Counted from the stretch's first letter, positions 21,087-30,167 are shown. The stretch: 64,000 nt of DNA from Saccharofermentans sp. (GCA_024403855.1 JAKSRC010000012.1:1-64000), one strand, 5' to 3'. The notes: generated by a model from the sequence alone, not told the origin. Translations and numbers: made by a program.

Positions 21087-21701
21087 TCAATTTGATATTT
21101 TCGGGCTTCCGCACTCTCCACAGAACTTTCCGGTCTGATCTGGCGTGCCACAAGCAGGACATGTCCAGGGCTCTGTTGGCTGAATATTTGTACTTGGCAT
21201 AGCTGAACTGCCATTCATCGTTGACATACTATTTGTGATAACGATCTGTCCATTCATTCCCATCATCATCGCTTTTCCGAGTTCCATCATCGGCGTGCGC
21301 TCCCTGTCATTAAGGCAGTGATAGAGAATGCTTCGAAAATCCTTATTAACCAAATCGGCATTCTTTTCCTGGACATATTCCATCAAGACGATCCAGCCTC
21401 TTCCATCGTGCTCGAAAACTTTCTCAGATATAATTCCTATGCACTTTCCATCAACTGTTTCTTCGTGATAAACAATGTCCATTTTACAGGAGCTGTTATC
21501 GTCGAAAACAACATCAAAACACTTAATACCATGAGAAGGACCGACAAGATTCGGATGTTCTTTTAACTCAATATTGCAGGCGACGTCCTCGTTGGTCTTA
21601 CTGTACTTGGGCTTATATGTAAGGACATCATTTTCGATAGTGAAAGAAAATGTCTTGCCGCCAAAAGGATTGATCATTATCCATTTTCCGTTAATATCCA
21701 T
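21087..21701 (-). CDS. Uncharacterised protein with C-terminal zinc ribbon
   Basis: The 204-residue product is not a recognised family. The first 120 residues look like a beta-rich domain (DINGKWIMINPFGGKTFSF) that may fold like a small lipocalin or PH-type barrel. A methionine-rich linker (MMELGKAMMMGMNG) follows. The end is a clear rubredoxin-like zinc ribbon with two CxxC pairs (CPAC and CGEC). Such zinc-ribbon tails are common on small Clostridia proteins of unknown role. The start ATG is preceded by AGGGGAG in a good position. A PH-like/zinc-ribbon protein with a similar layout is encoded at 41.5 kb. Confidence 0.6.
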   Translation of the reverse strand: MDINGKWIMINPFGGKTFSFTIENDVLTYKPKYSKTNEDVACNIELKEHPNLVGPSHGIKCFDVVFDDNSSCKMDIVYHEETVDGKCIGIISEKVFEHDGRGWIVLMEYVQEKNADLVNKDFRSILYHCLNDRERTPMMELGKAMMMGMNGQIVITNSMSTMNGSSAMPSTNIQPTEPWTCPACGTPDQTGKFCGECGSPKISN

Positions 21702-21754
21702 ATAAGTCTCCCCTTAATCACTTTGTTATCGGCACTAATATTGTATCGAAAACT

Positions 21755-22336
21755 TTACTCATCCACAGATAAAGAATTCTCGTATTCGATAACCCTGTCG
21801 ATATATTCGCTCTTAACTCGGTTTATTTCGTCTTTTGGCAGATTACTGTTTACGGCACAATACATATCCATGAACTTCTCTGTTTTGGGCATGTAACCGC
21901 CGCATCTCTTAACAATCTGATTCTCGCTGCCGTAGAGGTAAAGATAGTAAGATTCGCCATCGCATACGTTGTTATCCGGTTCTACTGTCATCTTGAAAAG
22001 CTTTTCTCTGTCAACGCTTTTCAAAATGTTGTCGTACTGCTCATCAGTAAGCTCAAGTACCTCTAAAACCTCAAAATCGTCAGTTCTTAACATATGTGCA
22101 GCTACCTCTTCTACCGAAGGTGCGCAAACAAGAACCTTCTTATCGGTCGTAACTATAACTCGACTAGGAATTGACGAGTAGTAGTCGCCGTAGCCACCAC
22201 CACTGCTGATACCAATCAGATATTCGTCGGAAAACTCAGGAACAATCTGTGCTTCCGTAGGCTTCGGTAAATTTACGGTACAACCTGTGCAAACCAGGAC
22301 GATGAGCGCCATCAGGCAAACCATTAACTTCTTCAT
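21755..22336 (-). CDS. Small lipoprotein of unknown function
   Basis: The product (193 residues) starts with a lipoprotein signal, MKKLMVCLMALIVLVCTGC, where the last Cys would be lipidated. The start at 22336 is chosen because GGAGGA lies just upstream of this ATG; an in-frame ATG four codons earlier would include that ribosome site within the coding sequence. The mature part has no named domain to me: it is acidic, with an LELTDEQYDNILKSVDREK segment often seen in small secreted Clostridia proteins. It is probably anchored on the outer face of the membrane. It runs in the same direction as the zinc-ribbon gene, 53 bases upstream of it, so the two may be cotranscribed. Confidence 0.65.
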   Translation of the reverse strand: MKKLMVCLMALIVLVCTGCTVNLPKPTEAQIVPEFSDEYLIGISSGGGYGDYYSSIPSRVIVTTDKKVLVCAPSVEEVAAHMLRTDDFEVLEVLELTDEQYDNILKSVDREKLFKMTVEPDNNVCDGESYYLYLYGSENQIVKRCGGYMPKTEKFMDMYCAVNSNLPKDEINRVKSEYIDRVIEYENSLSVDE

Positions 22337-22504
22337 ATATTCCTCCATGCGTCAAATCTTGAATTCTATCCTATATACAGAAAAGATGGACGATTTGTTG
22401 CAGTGGGTAAACTGTCTTCCGGATTAATCTTCCTCACACACTATCGCTTCCGACAAGAAGCGCAGTTTAATATCCCTTTTTTCTATAATTCAAAAATCAG
22501 CACT

Positions 22505-22533
22505 TCGCTTTAACTTTGCTCGTATATTATAAT
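22505..22533 (+). promoter_or_regulatory. Probable promoter of the TSUP gene
   Basis: TATAAT at 22528-22533 is a perfect -10, 39 bases upstream of the ATG at 22573. The hexamer 17 bases upstream is weak. Its position supports the ATG start rather than a TTG at 22516, which would lie upstream of the -10. Confidence 0.4.
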
Positions 22534-22572
22534 TCTGGTGAAACAGAATATGAAAATAATGGATTACCTAAA

Positions 22573-23352
22573 ATGGACTTACTGATTACGATAATTGTTT
22601 GCTTTTTTGCTGGAGCGGGAGCTGGAATCGGAACCGGATTTGCCGGTATGAGTGCTGCCGCTGTTGTTGGCCCAATGCTGGTGACATTTTTACATATTCC
22701 TCCGTATGAAGCAGTCGGAATCGGACTTATCAGTGATGTCCTTGCAAGTGCTATCAGCGCCTACACCTATAAGAAAAGCGGCAACCTGAATATCAAAGAC
22801 AGCCTTCCGATGATGATAAGTGTACTCGTAACCACGATAATCGGAAGTTATCTTGCAAGCTACCTGCCCAGCCCTGCTATGGGCGGCACAATGCAGGTTG
22901 CTCTGATCTTTATCGGACTTCGATTCATCATCAAGCCTGTTACAACAACAAAAGAACAGATGGCCAGCATTCCCAAAAAGGAACGCATAATAAAGGCCAT
23001 CATCGGTGGATGCATTGTCGGTCTGATCTGTGGTACAGTCGGTGCCGGTGGCGGAATGATGATGCTCTTTGTACTTACGACATTCCTGGGCTATCAGATG
23101 CATGTCGCTGTCGGTACCAGCGTTTTCATTATGGCTTTCACCGCATTGACCGGTGGTATCAGCCATTTCGCGATCGGCGGCAAGCCGGATATCATGAGCC
23201 TCATTTTCTGCGTAGCGTTCACTCTTTTATGGGCAAGAATTGCCGCGAAAATCGCCAACAAAGCAAGCGCAAAAACACTTAACAGAGCAGTCGGTATCGT
23301 CATGATAATTACCGGTGTTGTTATTCTTGTGGTGAATTATTTGCTTAAATAA
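22573..23352 (+). CDS. TSUP family (TauE/SafE) membrane transporter
   Basis: This 259-residue protein has about eight hydrophobic segments and the two glycine-rich half motifs of the TauE/SafE/TSUP family: GAGAGIGTGFAGMSAAAVVGP near the N terminus and CGTVGAGGGMMMLFVLT in the middle. The family exports or imports small sulphur-containing or organic anions such as sulphite, sulphoacetate or taurine; the substrate here cannot be assigned. The ATG at 22573 is chosen because translation then begins just before the first helix and after the promoter; the ribosome site is weak. It stands alone between a minus-strand lipoprotein gene and a toxin-antitoxin pair. Confidence 0.8.
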   Translation: MDLLITIIVCFFAGAGAGIGTGFAGMSAAAVVGPMLVTFLHIPPYEAVGIGLISDVLASAISAYTYKKSGNLNIKDSLPMMISVLVTTIIGSYLASYLPSPAMGGTMQVALIFIGLRFIIKPVTTTKEQMASIPKKERIIKAIIGGCIVGLICGTVGAGGGMMMLFVLTTFLGYQMHVAVGTSVFIMAFTALTGGISHFAIGGKPDIMSLIFCVAFTLLWARIAAKIANKASAKTLNRAVGIVMIITGVVILVVNYLLK

Positions 23353-23376
23353 GCTGGCCGTTAGGATTTTAATCTT

Positions 23377-23706
23377 TTAGTTGTTGATTATCTTTTCGCG
23401 ATTCTGACCCTTATACAGGAATCGTCTTACTTCCATTATTTTCTTTTTGTCTTCATGAATTACCACATAATAAACAACATAGTTTGCTACATAGATTCGA
23501 TAATATGGATCGTCTCTTTCTATTTGTGAGTCATACTTTTCAAATGAATCACACACAGGCAATCTTTCCATAATTGCTTTTTCTAAATCATCCAAAAGAT
23601 TCTTAGCAGCTTGAGAATTCTTTAATCGCTTGGTTATGTAAGTAACTACATTCGAAACATCTTGCAGAAAAATCGGAAGATATCTTACTTCGTAGTTACT
23701 TCTCAT
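23377..23706 (-). CDS. ParE/RelE-superfamily toxin
   Basis: The 109-residue protein has the compact alpha-beta layout of RelE/ParE toxins: an N-terminal strand and two helices (RYLPIFLQDVSNVVTYITKR), then DPYYRIYVANYVVYYVVIHED and the final strand MEVRRFLYKG. Toxins of this superfamily cleave mRNA on the ribosome or inhibit gyrase; which of these applies here cannot be told. The ATG at 23706 lies within the antitoxin gene, giving an 11-base overlap that is typical of translational coupling in toxin-antitoxin operons. Confidence 0.8.
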   Translation of the reverse strand: MRSNYEVRYLPIFLQDVSNVVTYITKRLKNSQAAKNLLDDLEKAIMERLPVCDSFEKYDSQIERDDPYYRIYVANYVVYYVVIHEDKKKIMEVRRFLYKGQNREKIINN

Positions 23707-23956
23707 CAATCAAACCTCTCAGTGTTCCAAAAACTTCTCCATGTGAGAGTCTCTCAGATGTGTCTCTTGCTTGCTTATCTGCTTCGTCCAAAGCTCGTTC
23801 AACCGGATCAACCAAGCGTGAATATGCATCAATACTCATAACAACCATTGTTCCATATCCATTCTTAGTAAGATAAACAGGCTCTCCGGAACTAACATCT
23901 TTTTCTATTTCCGGGAATTTATTGCGTAAATCTGAAACTGGTCTTATCTGAATCAT
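23696..23956 (-). CDS. Phd/YefM-type antitoxin
   Basis: The 86-residue protein shows the Phd/YefM pattern: IRPVSDLRNKFPEIEKDV, then a GEPVYLTKNGYGTMVVMSIDAY strand-helix. These form the DNA-binding N-terminal part, while the polar C-terminal tail (ERALDEADKQARDTSERLS) should wrap the toxin. Antitoxins of this type repress their own operon together with the toxin. The ATG at 23956 is preferred over a GTG three codons upstream since AAGGA is about 10 bases from it. Confidence 0.85.
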   Translation of the reverse strand: MIQIRPVSDLRNKFPEIEKDVSSGEPVYLTKNGYGTMVVMSIDAYSRLVDPVERALDEADKQARDTSERLSHGEVFGTLRGLIDEK

Positions 23957-23988
23957 TTCTATCACATCCTTATCATAATTTTATCAAT

Positions 23989-23997
23989 ATTATATCA
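23989..23997 (-). promoter_or_regulatory. Extended -10 promoter of the toxin-antitoxin operon
   Basis: On the minus strand TGATATAAT gives a TGn extended -10 with a perfect TATAAT hexamer (23989-23994), 32 bases upstream of the antitoxin ATG. No good -35 is seen, as is common with extended -10 promoters. Confidence 0.5.
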
Positions 23998-24037
23998 CAC
24001 TACACTCATCTGAAATCGGAACTTTTAGCATTATTTA

Positions 24038-24065
24038 TGGATGAGTACCACGATAGGCTCATCCA
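24038..24065. repeat. Hairpin with TGGATGAG word
   Basis: TGGATGAG (24038-24045) is perfectly inverted as CTCATCCA at 24058-24065, with a 12-base loop. The same CATCC word makes the hairpins at 151-239. It lacks a T run. Confidence 0.45.
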
Positions 24066-24170
24066 GAAGCTTTGAGGAAATCTGCTGTAAACGTCGCTGT
24101 TCTTGCCTTTTACAGAGATGAAAAGTGAGAATTTGCAATTGTTGCGCAAAAATACCCACAGCTAAAACGA

Positions 24171-24244
24171 AAAACTACCTTTGCTGCAAGTTCCGCACAA
24201 GCGAAGCGCGGAGGACTTGTTCGCAGCCAAGCAAAGGTAGTTTT
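24171..24244 (-). terminator. Long 74-nt hairpin just downstream of tRNA-Arg
   Basis: A perfect 15-bp stem (24171-24185 with 24230-24244) encloses an inner imperfect stem (CAAGTTCCGC with GCGGAGGACTTG). On the minus strand the outer stem ends in GTTTTTCGTTTT. It begins 8 bases after the tRNA 3' end, so it is probably the tRNA terminator, but it is far longer and more elaborate than the other terminators here. Confidence 0.6.
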
Positions 24245-24252
24245 GAGTTTCC

Positions 24253-24327
24253 TGGCGCTCCAAGCAGGAATTGAACCCGCATCTGCGGTACCGGAAACCG
24301 CCATTCTATCCATTAGACTATTGGAGC
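24253..24327 (-). tRNA. tRNA-Arg (anticodon CCG)
   Basis: The minus strand folds as a complete tRNA: acceptor GCTCCAA with TTGGAGC, a discriminator G and an encoded CCA, the D arm with AATGGAT, the anticodon stem GCGGT/ACCGC around loop TTCCGGT, and the T loop GGTTCAATTCC. The loop gives anticodon CCG, reading CGG. It starts 15 bases after the mfd stop codon with no terminator between, so it may be cotranscribed with mfd. Confidence 0.93.
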
Positions 24328-24342
24328 AAAAAACTTTCCGTA

Positions 24343-27300
24343 TTATACAGTATCGCCTTCCCGTGTGTCAGACGGGGTGCGGTTGTCACTCATTATCTTA
24401 AGAAGACCGACGATTTCTGAGACCGTCTTTTCCTGCTTTACAGATGAAGGCTTGAAAAGCATGTACGGCATTGAACCTGTCGCATTGATGTTTACTCTCG
24501 CACCATAGAAGCGGTCGTTCATGAGAGCACCGAATGCCTGCATGTCGATCTGAAGATTCTGGTTCAGATAGAGTCTTACGCCGGCATTCTTAATGGATGC
24601 TTTGGTAAATCCGAGCTTGCCTGCCATGGACCTCATAAGGGAGATTCCTGAGAGGATATATACTTCTGGCGGTGCGTCGCCGTAACGGTCAATAACTTCA
24701 TCAAGGAAGTCACTATAGGATTCATAATCGGAAATATCGCCTATACGTCTGTAGCAGCTCATTCTGGAAGCTTCATTCTGGATGTAGGAAGCAGGAATAT
24801 ATGCGTCGTAATCGACTTCGACAGTGAAGCCCTTTTCGGTTGTTTCGGAGTGACCGGTGATAACATCTGTATTAAGGACTTCGTCTTTTCCGGCCTTGAG
24901 AAGACGGACTTCCTCGTCCAAAAGTCTGCAGTAAAGTTCGTAACCGATAACATCCATCTGGCCGTGCTGTTCAGCGCCCAAAAGGCTTCCCGCGCCTCTA
25001 ACCTCAAGGTCACGCATGGCAATTCTTACACCGGAACCAAGTTCGGTGAATTCACGAAGCGCGTTAAGTCTTTTCGTTGCTTCCTCATTGAGAGGGGCAT
25101 CAGCGTTATAGGTGATGTATGCGTATGCCTGGCGGTCAGATCTGCCGACACGGCCCTTGATCTGATAGAGCTGTGAGAGGCCGAAACGGTCGGCATTCTC
25201 GACAATTAATGTATTTACGTTAGGCATATCGACGCCGTTTTCGATAATTGTCGTGCAGACAAGGATGTCGTACTTTCTTTCCATGAAGTCATTAACGACT
25301 GCTTCAAGGCCGTTTTCGGGCATCTGGCCGTGTGCATAAGTGACGCGGACGCCCGGCATTGACTTGGCAAGCGCATCAGCGACTTTATCGATATCGGAGG
25401 TTCTGTTGTACAGATAGAAAATCTGTCCGCCTCTTGAGATCTCACGCATGCACGCCTGAGTAATTATCTGCTCATCGTAGCCCAATACATATGTCTGAAC
25501 CGCACGTCTGTTGAACGGCGCTTCTTCAAGTACGGAAATATCTCTGATTCCTGAAAGCGACATGTGAAGCGTTCTTGGAATCGGCGTTGCTGAAAGGGCA
25601 AGGACATCGACGTCGTTTTTGAGGGACTTGATCTTCTCCTTGTGGTTTACACCGAAACGCTGCTCCTCGTCGATTACAAGAAGGCCCAAATGCGGCGGTT
25701 TGACATCATTTGAGAGTACTCTGTGCGTTCCGAAAATGACATCGATCTTGCCATTCTGGATATCTGATATATTCTGCTTGATCTGAGTCTGAGAAACGAA
25801 TCTTGAGAGCAGGCATGCATTTACAGGAAAGTCCTTTGCTCTTCTCATGAAATTCTCGTAATGCTGCTGGGCAAGAAGCGTTGTCGGCGCAAGCATTATC
25901 GCCTGTCTGCCGTTCATTACCGCCTTGAAAAGCGCTCTGAAAGCAACTTCCGTCTTACCGAATCCTACGTCACCGCAAAGGAGTCTGTCCATGGGCTTCT
26001 CGGATTCCATGTCTGCTTTTATCTCATGTACCGCACGAAGCTGATCGTCCGTCTCCGCATACGGAAATTTATCTTCGAAAAGCTTCTGCTGTTCCTCATC
26101 AGGCTGGCAGGAAAAGCCCTTATTTACACTTCTTGCAGCGTAAATCTTTAAAAGATCGTAAGCGACCTTCTTAATTGCTTCCCTCGCCCTTGATACGGAC
26201 TTTTTCCACTCATCGCCGCCAAGTCTTGAAAGCTTCGGCTCCTTTTCGCCCGGACCGACGTACTTCTGGAGCGAATCGAGATTTTCGGGAAGGATATAGA
26301 GCGTCTCGCCCTTGGCATATGTGAGCTTTAAGTAATCCTTGCGGATGTCGCCGACCTTCATGTTGATAAGACCGTCGTAACGGCCGACACCATGCTTATC
26401 GTGAACTACAAAATCACCAGGATTGATCTCGCTGAAGAAATTGATCTTGTTGCCGGATTTTTTCTTCTCCGGACGCTTTTGTTCCTGACCGTAAAGCTCC
26501 TGTTCACCAAGAACCGTGATGCCGAGCTTCGGATATGTAAATCCTGCCGGAAGCGGCGCATCGATAATGTTTGTGAAACATTCGTGTTCGTTAAGGCTCT
26601 TCTTGAGCTGCTCGTAACGTCTGCCGTGATGTGCGACAAGATAGATGTCCTTTGAGCCCTTTAACAGCTTCGAAAGGTCTTCTGCACGGCCGGAATAATT
26701 GTCAGTAGGAAAACCAGATACAGTGCTGAGCTTTCCACCCGGCAAACCGTTGCCTGAAGACTGGAACATCGACAAAGTAACAATGTTATCCAGGCCATCT
26801 AAAGCCTTCATGAGCTTTGTGAGGTTAACCATCGCAGAAGGTGAGCATGTCGGAGCGATACCTATCTCAAAAGAGTCGCGGCAGCGCTGAGCATATTCAC
26901 TCGCATAGGCATTAAGCCTTGCGTCGATCTCGATCATCTCATCAGCGAAAAAGACTACATCATCACTATTCACATAATCTAACGCAGTCGAATAGTCCTT
27001 AAGGATTATGCCGATCCATCTGGCAATACCGGTGGGCACAATACCATTTCTGATCTTCTCAGCATCACCTGATGCAGTTCTTGAAAGAAGCTCAACAGCA
27101 CGTCTGACTTCCTTTGTCGCAGCATTAGCTCTTGCAAGGTCACTTTGAACCTGTGCAAGAATCGAACCGGCAATCTCATCCCTTTTATTTTCGGGGAATG
27201 CATAAACAGCTGCAGGTACAGCGACAGTCTCTTCAAGCTGACCGGAAGATCTCTGTGTCTCCCTGTCGAAAGTCTTGATCTGGTCTATCTCCGCGTCGAA

Positions 27301-27897
27301 AAAGCTTACTCTGACAGGCTCCGTGTACGAAGGCGAGAAAATATCAACGATATCGCCCCTTACTGAGAATTCGCCCTTTTCCATAACCTGAGGGACATTC
27401 TCATAGCCATTCAAAAGGAGCATATCAACGAGTTCATCACGCTCTAACGCCTGACCGACTTCAAGCCTGATTATTCTCTTTTCGAAAACTGATTTCTTCT
27501 CAAGTTTATTAAGAAGTGCACCAGCCGTAATTACGGCTGCACCGCAATTACCACTTACGAGCTCAGAAAGTGCTGCTGCACGCTGATGCTCTAAGTCCCT
27601 GGATGAAGCTTCCGCACTTACAAGAGATAACTCTGAAGGAGTAAGGAGAGTTACCGGAAGATCAGTAAATGCTGCACAGTAAGCTGCCGTTATTCTGGCT
27701 CTTGCGCTGTCAGGCTCAATAAATACGGCCTTGCGCTTATTAAGACGTGCCAAAGCCATCGCAACATAGACCTTCTGCTCAGAGCAGAGGCCGGTGATGT
27801 TAAGATGCTTTCCCGTCTGAAGACTGGCGGAAAAGTCAGATACGAGCTCTTTGTCGGCTTCAATCCGTCCAAGGAGCTCAAAGACAGCTTTATCCAT
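24343..27897 (-). CDS. mfd: Transcription-repair coupling factor Mfd
   Basis: Mfd removes RNA polymerase stalled at DNA damage and recruits UvrA. This 1184-residue protein has the full domain order: UvrB-like N-terminal modules, the CarD-like polymerase-interacting domain (INPGDFVVHDKHGVGRYDGL), RecG-like helicase motifs (Walker A GDVGFGKTEVA, motif II LLVIDEEQRFG, motif III ALSATPIPRTLH, motif VI QIKGRVGRSD) and the C-terminal TRCF domain. The length is normal for the family. The ATG at 27897 has GAGGAG upstream and overlaps the pth stop by 8 bases, as in the glmU-pth-mfd order known from Bacillota. The stop lies 15 bases before tRNA-Arg. Confidence 0.97.
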   Translation of the reverse strand: MDKAVFELLGRIEADKELVSDFSASLQTGKHLNITGLCSEQKVYVAMALARLNKRKAVFIEPDSARARITAAYCAAFTDLPVTLLTPSELSLVSAEASSRDLEHQRAAALSELVSGNCGAAVITAGALLNKLEKKSVFEKRIIRLEVGQALERDELVDMLLLNGYENVPQVMEKGEFSVRGDIVDIFSPSYTEPVRVSFFDAEIDQIKTFDRETQRSSGQLEETVAVPAAVYAFPENKRDEIAGSILAQVQSDLARANAATKEVRRAVELLSRTASGDAEKIRNGIVPTGIARWIGIILKDYSTALDYVNSDDVVFFADEMIEIDARLNAYASEYAQRCRDSFEIGIAPTCSPSAMVNLTKLMKALDGLDNIVTLSMFQSSGNGLPGGKLSTVSGFPTDNYSGRAEDLSKLLKGSKDIYLVAHHGRRYEQLKKSLNEHECFTNIIDAPLPAGFTYPKLGITVLGEQELYGQEQKRPEKKKSGNKINFFSEINPGDFVVHDKHGVGRYDGLINMKVGDIRKDYLKLTYAKGETLYILPENLDSLQKYVGPGEKEPKLSRLGGDEWKKSVSRAREAIKKVAYDLLKIYAARSVNKGFSCQPDEEQQKLFEDKFPYAETDDQLRAVHEIKADMESEKPMDRLLCGDVGFGKTEVAFRALFKAVMNGRQAIMLAPTTLLAQQHYENFMRRAKDFPVNACLLSRFVSQTQIKQNISDIQNGKIDVIFGTHRVLSNDVKPPHLGLLVIDEEQRFGVNHKEKIKSLKNDVDVLALSATPIPRTLHMSLSGIRDISVLEEAPFNRRAVQTYVLGYDEQIITQACMREISRGGQIFYLYNRTSDIDKVADALAKSMPGVRVTYAHGQMPENGLEAVVNDFMERKYDILVCTTIIENGVDMPNVNTLIVENADRFGLSQLYQIKGRVGRSDRQAYAYITYNADAPLNEEATKRLNALREFTELGSGVRIAMRDLEVRGAGSLLGAEQHGQMDVIGYELYCRLLDEEVRLLKAGKDEVLNTDVITGHSETTEKGFTVEVDYDAYIPASYIQNEASRMSCYRRIGDISDYESYSDFLDEVIDRYGDAPPEVYILSGISLMRSMAGKLGFTKASIKNAGVRLYLNQNLQIDMQAFGALMNDRFYGARVNINATGSMPYMLFKPSSVKQEKTVSEIVGLLKIMSDNRTPSDTREGDTV

Positions 27898-28420
27898 TAG
27901 CGATTATCTCCTCAACCGCATCGCATGCCTTTTCGAACGCATCGTTAATGAGTAGACGTTCATCCGTCGGAATCTCCGAGAGAACGTAATTTATAAGCTC
28001 CCAATGTTCAGGAACAGGTCCATAGCCAATACGGACACGAGGGAATTGTTCTGTGCCGAGGAGCTTGACGCATGATCTCATTCCGTTATGCGTACCTGCA
28101 GATCCCTTGGCTCTTACTCTTATCGTGCCTTTGGCGATATCGATATCATCGTAAATCGTGATGATATTCTGAGGCGGTACCTTGTAGAAATTGGAAATCT
28201 CGACAAGGCATTCACCGGAATTATTCATATAAGTCGTAGGCTTAATGAGGATAACATCCTGACCTTTAATCTTGCCCTTGCCCCAGAGGCCTTTGTACTT
28301 CTCTTTTCCAAGAAAAATTCCATGCCTGTCAGCGAGCTTATCCAATGCAAGATAGCCCAGATTATGCCATGTATATTGATACTGCTTACCCGGATTACCG
28401 AGTCCGGCTACAATCCACAT
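27890..28420 (-). CDS. pth: Peptidyl-tRNA hydrolase
   Basis: Pth frees tRNA from peptidyl-tRNAs dropped by ribosomes. The 176-residue protein begins MWIVAGLGNPGKQY and carries the catalytic His in TWHNLGY, the Asp-bearing IYDDIDIAKG and the substrate-binding GSAGTHNGMRS. An open frame continues 22 codons upstream, but the ATG at 28420 has AAGGG seven bases before it and fits the family N terminus exactly. It lies 22 bases after glmU and overlaps mfd by 8 bases, so the three genes form one operon. Confidence 0.95.
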   Translation of the reverse strand: MWIVAGLGNPGKQYQYTWHNLGYLALDKLADRHGIFLGKEKYKGLWGKGKIKGQDVILIKPTTYMNNSGECLVEISNFYKVPPQNIITIYDDIDIAKGTIRVRAKGSAGTHNGMRSCVKLLGTEQFPRVRIGYGPVPEHWELINYVLSEIPTDERLLINDAFEKACDAVEEIIANG

Positions 28421-28442
28421 AAAATCCCTTCCGCTTCGAAAA

Positions 28443-29858
28443 TCAGACCTCAGAACGTCTGTCGTCAAGTCTGATGTAGTTCTCACCTCTCATGCGGCTC
28501 TTGTTGGATACCCAGTTCTCTTTATTGAGCTGCTTGGATCTTCCGATACCGAGTGAGAGCGCAGGAACATCAGATGTAATTGTGGATCCTGCAGCAATGT
28601 AGCAGTCCTTACCCAAAACAACTGAAGATACGATATTGGAGTTACCTCCGATAAATACGTTATCTTCGATAGTACAACCGATCTTGTCCTGACCGTCGAA
28701 GTTACATGTAATTGTTCCGCAACCGAAGTTAACGTTTCTTCCTACCTTAGAGTCGCCGATATATGTAAGGTGACGTGCTCTGGTGTATTCGCCGATCTCA
28801 GAACCCTTAACTTCTACGTAAGCACCGAGTGTAACGTGATCGTCGATTCTTGATTCAGGTCTGATATGTGTGAAAGGTCCGATACGGCAATCCTTACCAA
28901 CCAAGCTGGAAGTGATGATGGAGTTATCAACAACCGTGCCGTCGCCGATATCGGAGCAATCGATTCTTGTGTTCTCACCGATGATGCAATCTTCGCCGAT
29001 ATTTGTATTACCGAGAAGTGTTGTGCCGGGAAGGATTACTGTATCCTGGCCGATCTCAACGGCATAGTGAATCCATGTCGCATCAGGATCAACAATCTCA
29101 ACGCCATTTCTCATATGACGCTCGAGAATTCTTGTGTTCATAATATCTCTTACCTGAGCTAACTGAATTCTGTCGTTAACTCCTCTTGTATCATCAAAAT
29201 CACATACGACAGCACCTACAGTAAAGCCATCTCCGATAAGGATTCCGATAGTATCTGTGAGGTAGTATTCCTTCTGTGCGTTATTAGCACCGATTCTTCC
29301 CAAAGCAGAGATAAGCAAAGGTGTCTTGAATACATACATTGAAGAGTTGATCTCTTTGACCTTGAGCTCTTCTTCAGTGCAGTCCTTGTGTTCTACGATC
29401 TTAACAACGTTGCCGTCCTCACCTCTGATGATTCTGCCGTAACCTGTAGGGTCGTCAGCTTCAGCAGTGATAAGGATCGCTGCGCAGTTAGATTCTGCTG
29501 ATTCAAAAGCATTAAGTGCCTTCTTGATCGTATCTGTAGATACCATGGGGCAGTCGCCCGGAAGAACAATTGTAAGGCCGTCTCTTCCTTCAAGGAAAGG
29601 AGCTGCCTGCATAACTGCGTGGCCTGTACCTCTCTGCTCTTCCTGAAGAACATAAGCAACATTCTCGCCTAAAATTCCTCTGATCTCAGCCTGCTGCTCG
29701 CCTACGATATAAACCTGATCCTGGCATCCGGACTCGAAAAGCGCATCTGCCACCCACTGAATGATCGGCTTGCCCGATACCTGAAATGTAACCTTGGAGT
29801 GCTTTGACTTCATTCTGGTGCTTCTACCTGCCGCCATAACTACTGCACTAATTTCCAT
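28443..29858 (-). CDS. glmU: Bifunctional GlmU (GlcN-1-P acetyltransferase / GlcNAc-1-P uridylyltransferase)
   Basis: GlmU makes UDP-GlcNAc for peptidoglycan. The N-terminal uridylyltransferase half shows MAAGRSTRMKSKHSK, QEEQRGTGHAVMQAAPF and LPGDCPM. The C-terminal half is a left-handed beta-helix of hexapeptide repeats with the acetyltransferase motifs RARHLTYIGD and FGCGTITCNFDG. The 471-residue length is normal. In the nucleotide-binding loop the usual Pro before the catalytic Lys (SxxPK) is Ser here (SKHSK). It is the first gene of a glmU-pth-mfd operon; prs, often between glmU and pth in Bacillus, is absent. Confidence 0.96.
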   Translation of the reverse strand: MEISAVVMAAGRSTRMKSKHSKVTFQVSGKPIIQWVADALFESGCQDQVYIVGEQQAEIRGILGENVAYVLQEEQRGTGHAVMQAAPFLEGRDGLTIVLPGDCPMVSTDTIKKALNAFESAESNCAAILITAEADDPTGYGRIIRGEDGNVVKIVEHKDCTEEELKVKEINSSMYVFKTPLLISALGRIGANNAQKEYYLTDTIGILIGDGFTVGAVVCDFDDTRGVNDRIQLAQVRDIMNTRILERHMRNGVEIVDPDATWIHYAVEIGQDTVILPGTTLLGNTNIGEDCIIGENTRIDCSDIGDGTVVDNSIITSSLVGKDCRIGPFTHIRPESRIDDHVTLGAYVEVKGSEIGEYTRARHLTYIGDSKVGRNVNFGCGTITCNFDGQDKIGCTIEDNVFIGGNSNIVSSVVLGKDCYIAAGSTITSDVPALSLGIGRSKQLNKENWVSNKSRMRGENYIRLDDRRSEV

Positions 29859-29898
29859 ACTGAAACCTCATATCAATAAATTTTGAATTGCTGGAGTC

Positions 29899-29904
29899 AT
29901 TATA
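29899..29904 (-). promoter_or_regulatory. Probable -10 element of the glmU-pth-mfd operon
   Basis: The minus strand reads TATAAT, about 40 bases upstream of the glmU ATG at 29858, whose ribosome site is GAGG. The -35 about 17 bases further up (TTTATT) is weak. Confidence 0.4.
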
Positions 29905-30167
29905 ACAAAAGTTAAAATTCTAATAAATAAAAAGGTGCGGCATGTTTTTGTGAGCTAAATATCCCCTAGTGAGAACATACGAAGTTCTTGTTTAACAGTT
30001 CCTTGAGTGTGAGGGGCAGATTATCTGTCTGGTCCATCTGGCTGGCTACTGGCTATTGGCGGAGTCTGTCATCCAAAACGGCTTGCCTGCCTATCTATGC
30101 AATTGTTGTGCAGAAATCTCCCCGACAATTTTTCGAGCATGCGAAAAGCACGCGCCGATACGGAATA

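Noticed and set aside
24110..24313. A 67-codon minus-strand frame
   Set aside because: It runs through tRNA-Arg and the long hairpin and has no coding support.
29972..30017. Small structured RNA between glmU and thrS
   Set aside because: Outer CCCCT/AGGGG pairing and an inner GAAC/GTTC can be drawn, but no conserved motif of 6S, SRP, tmRNA or a riboswitch was found.
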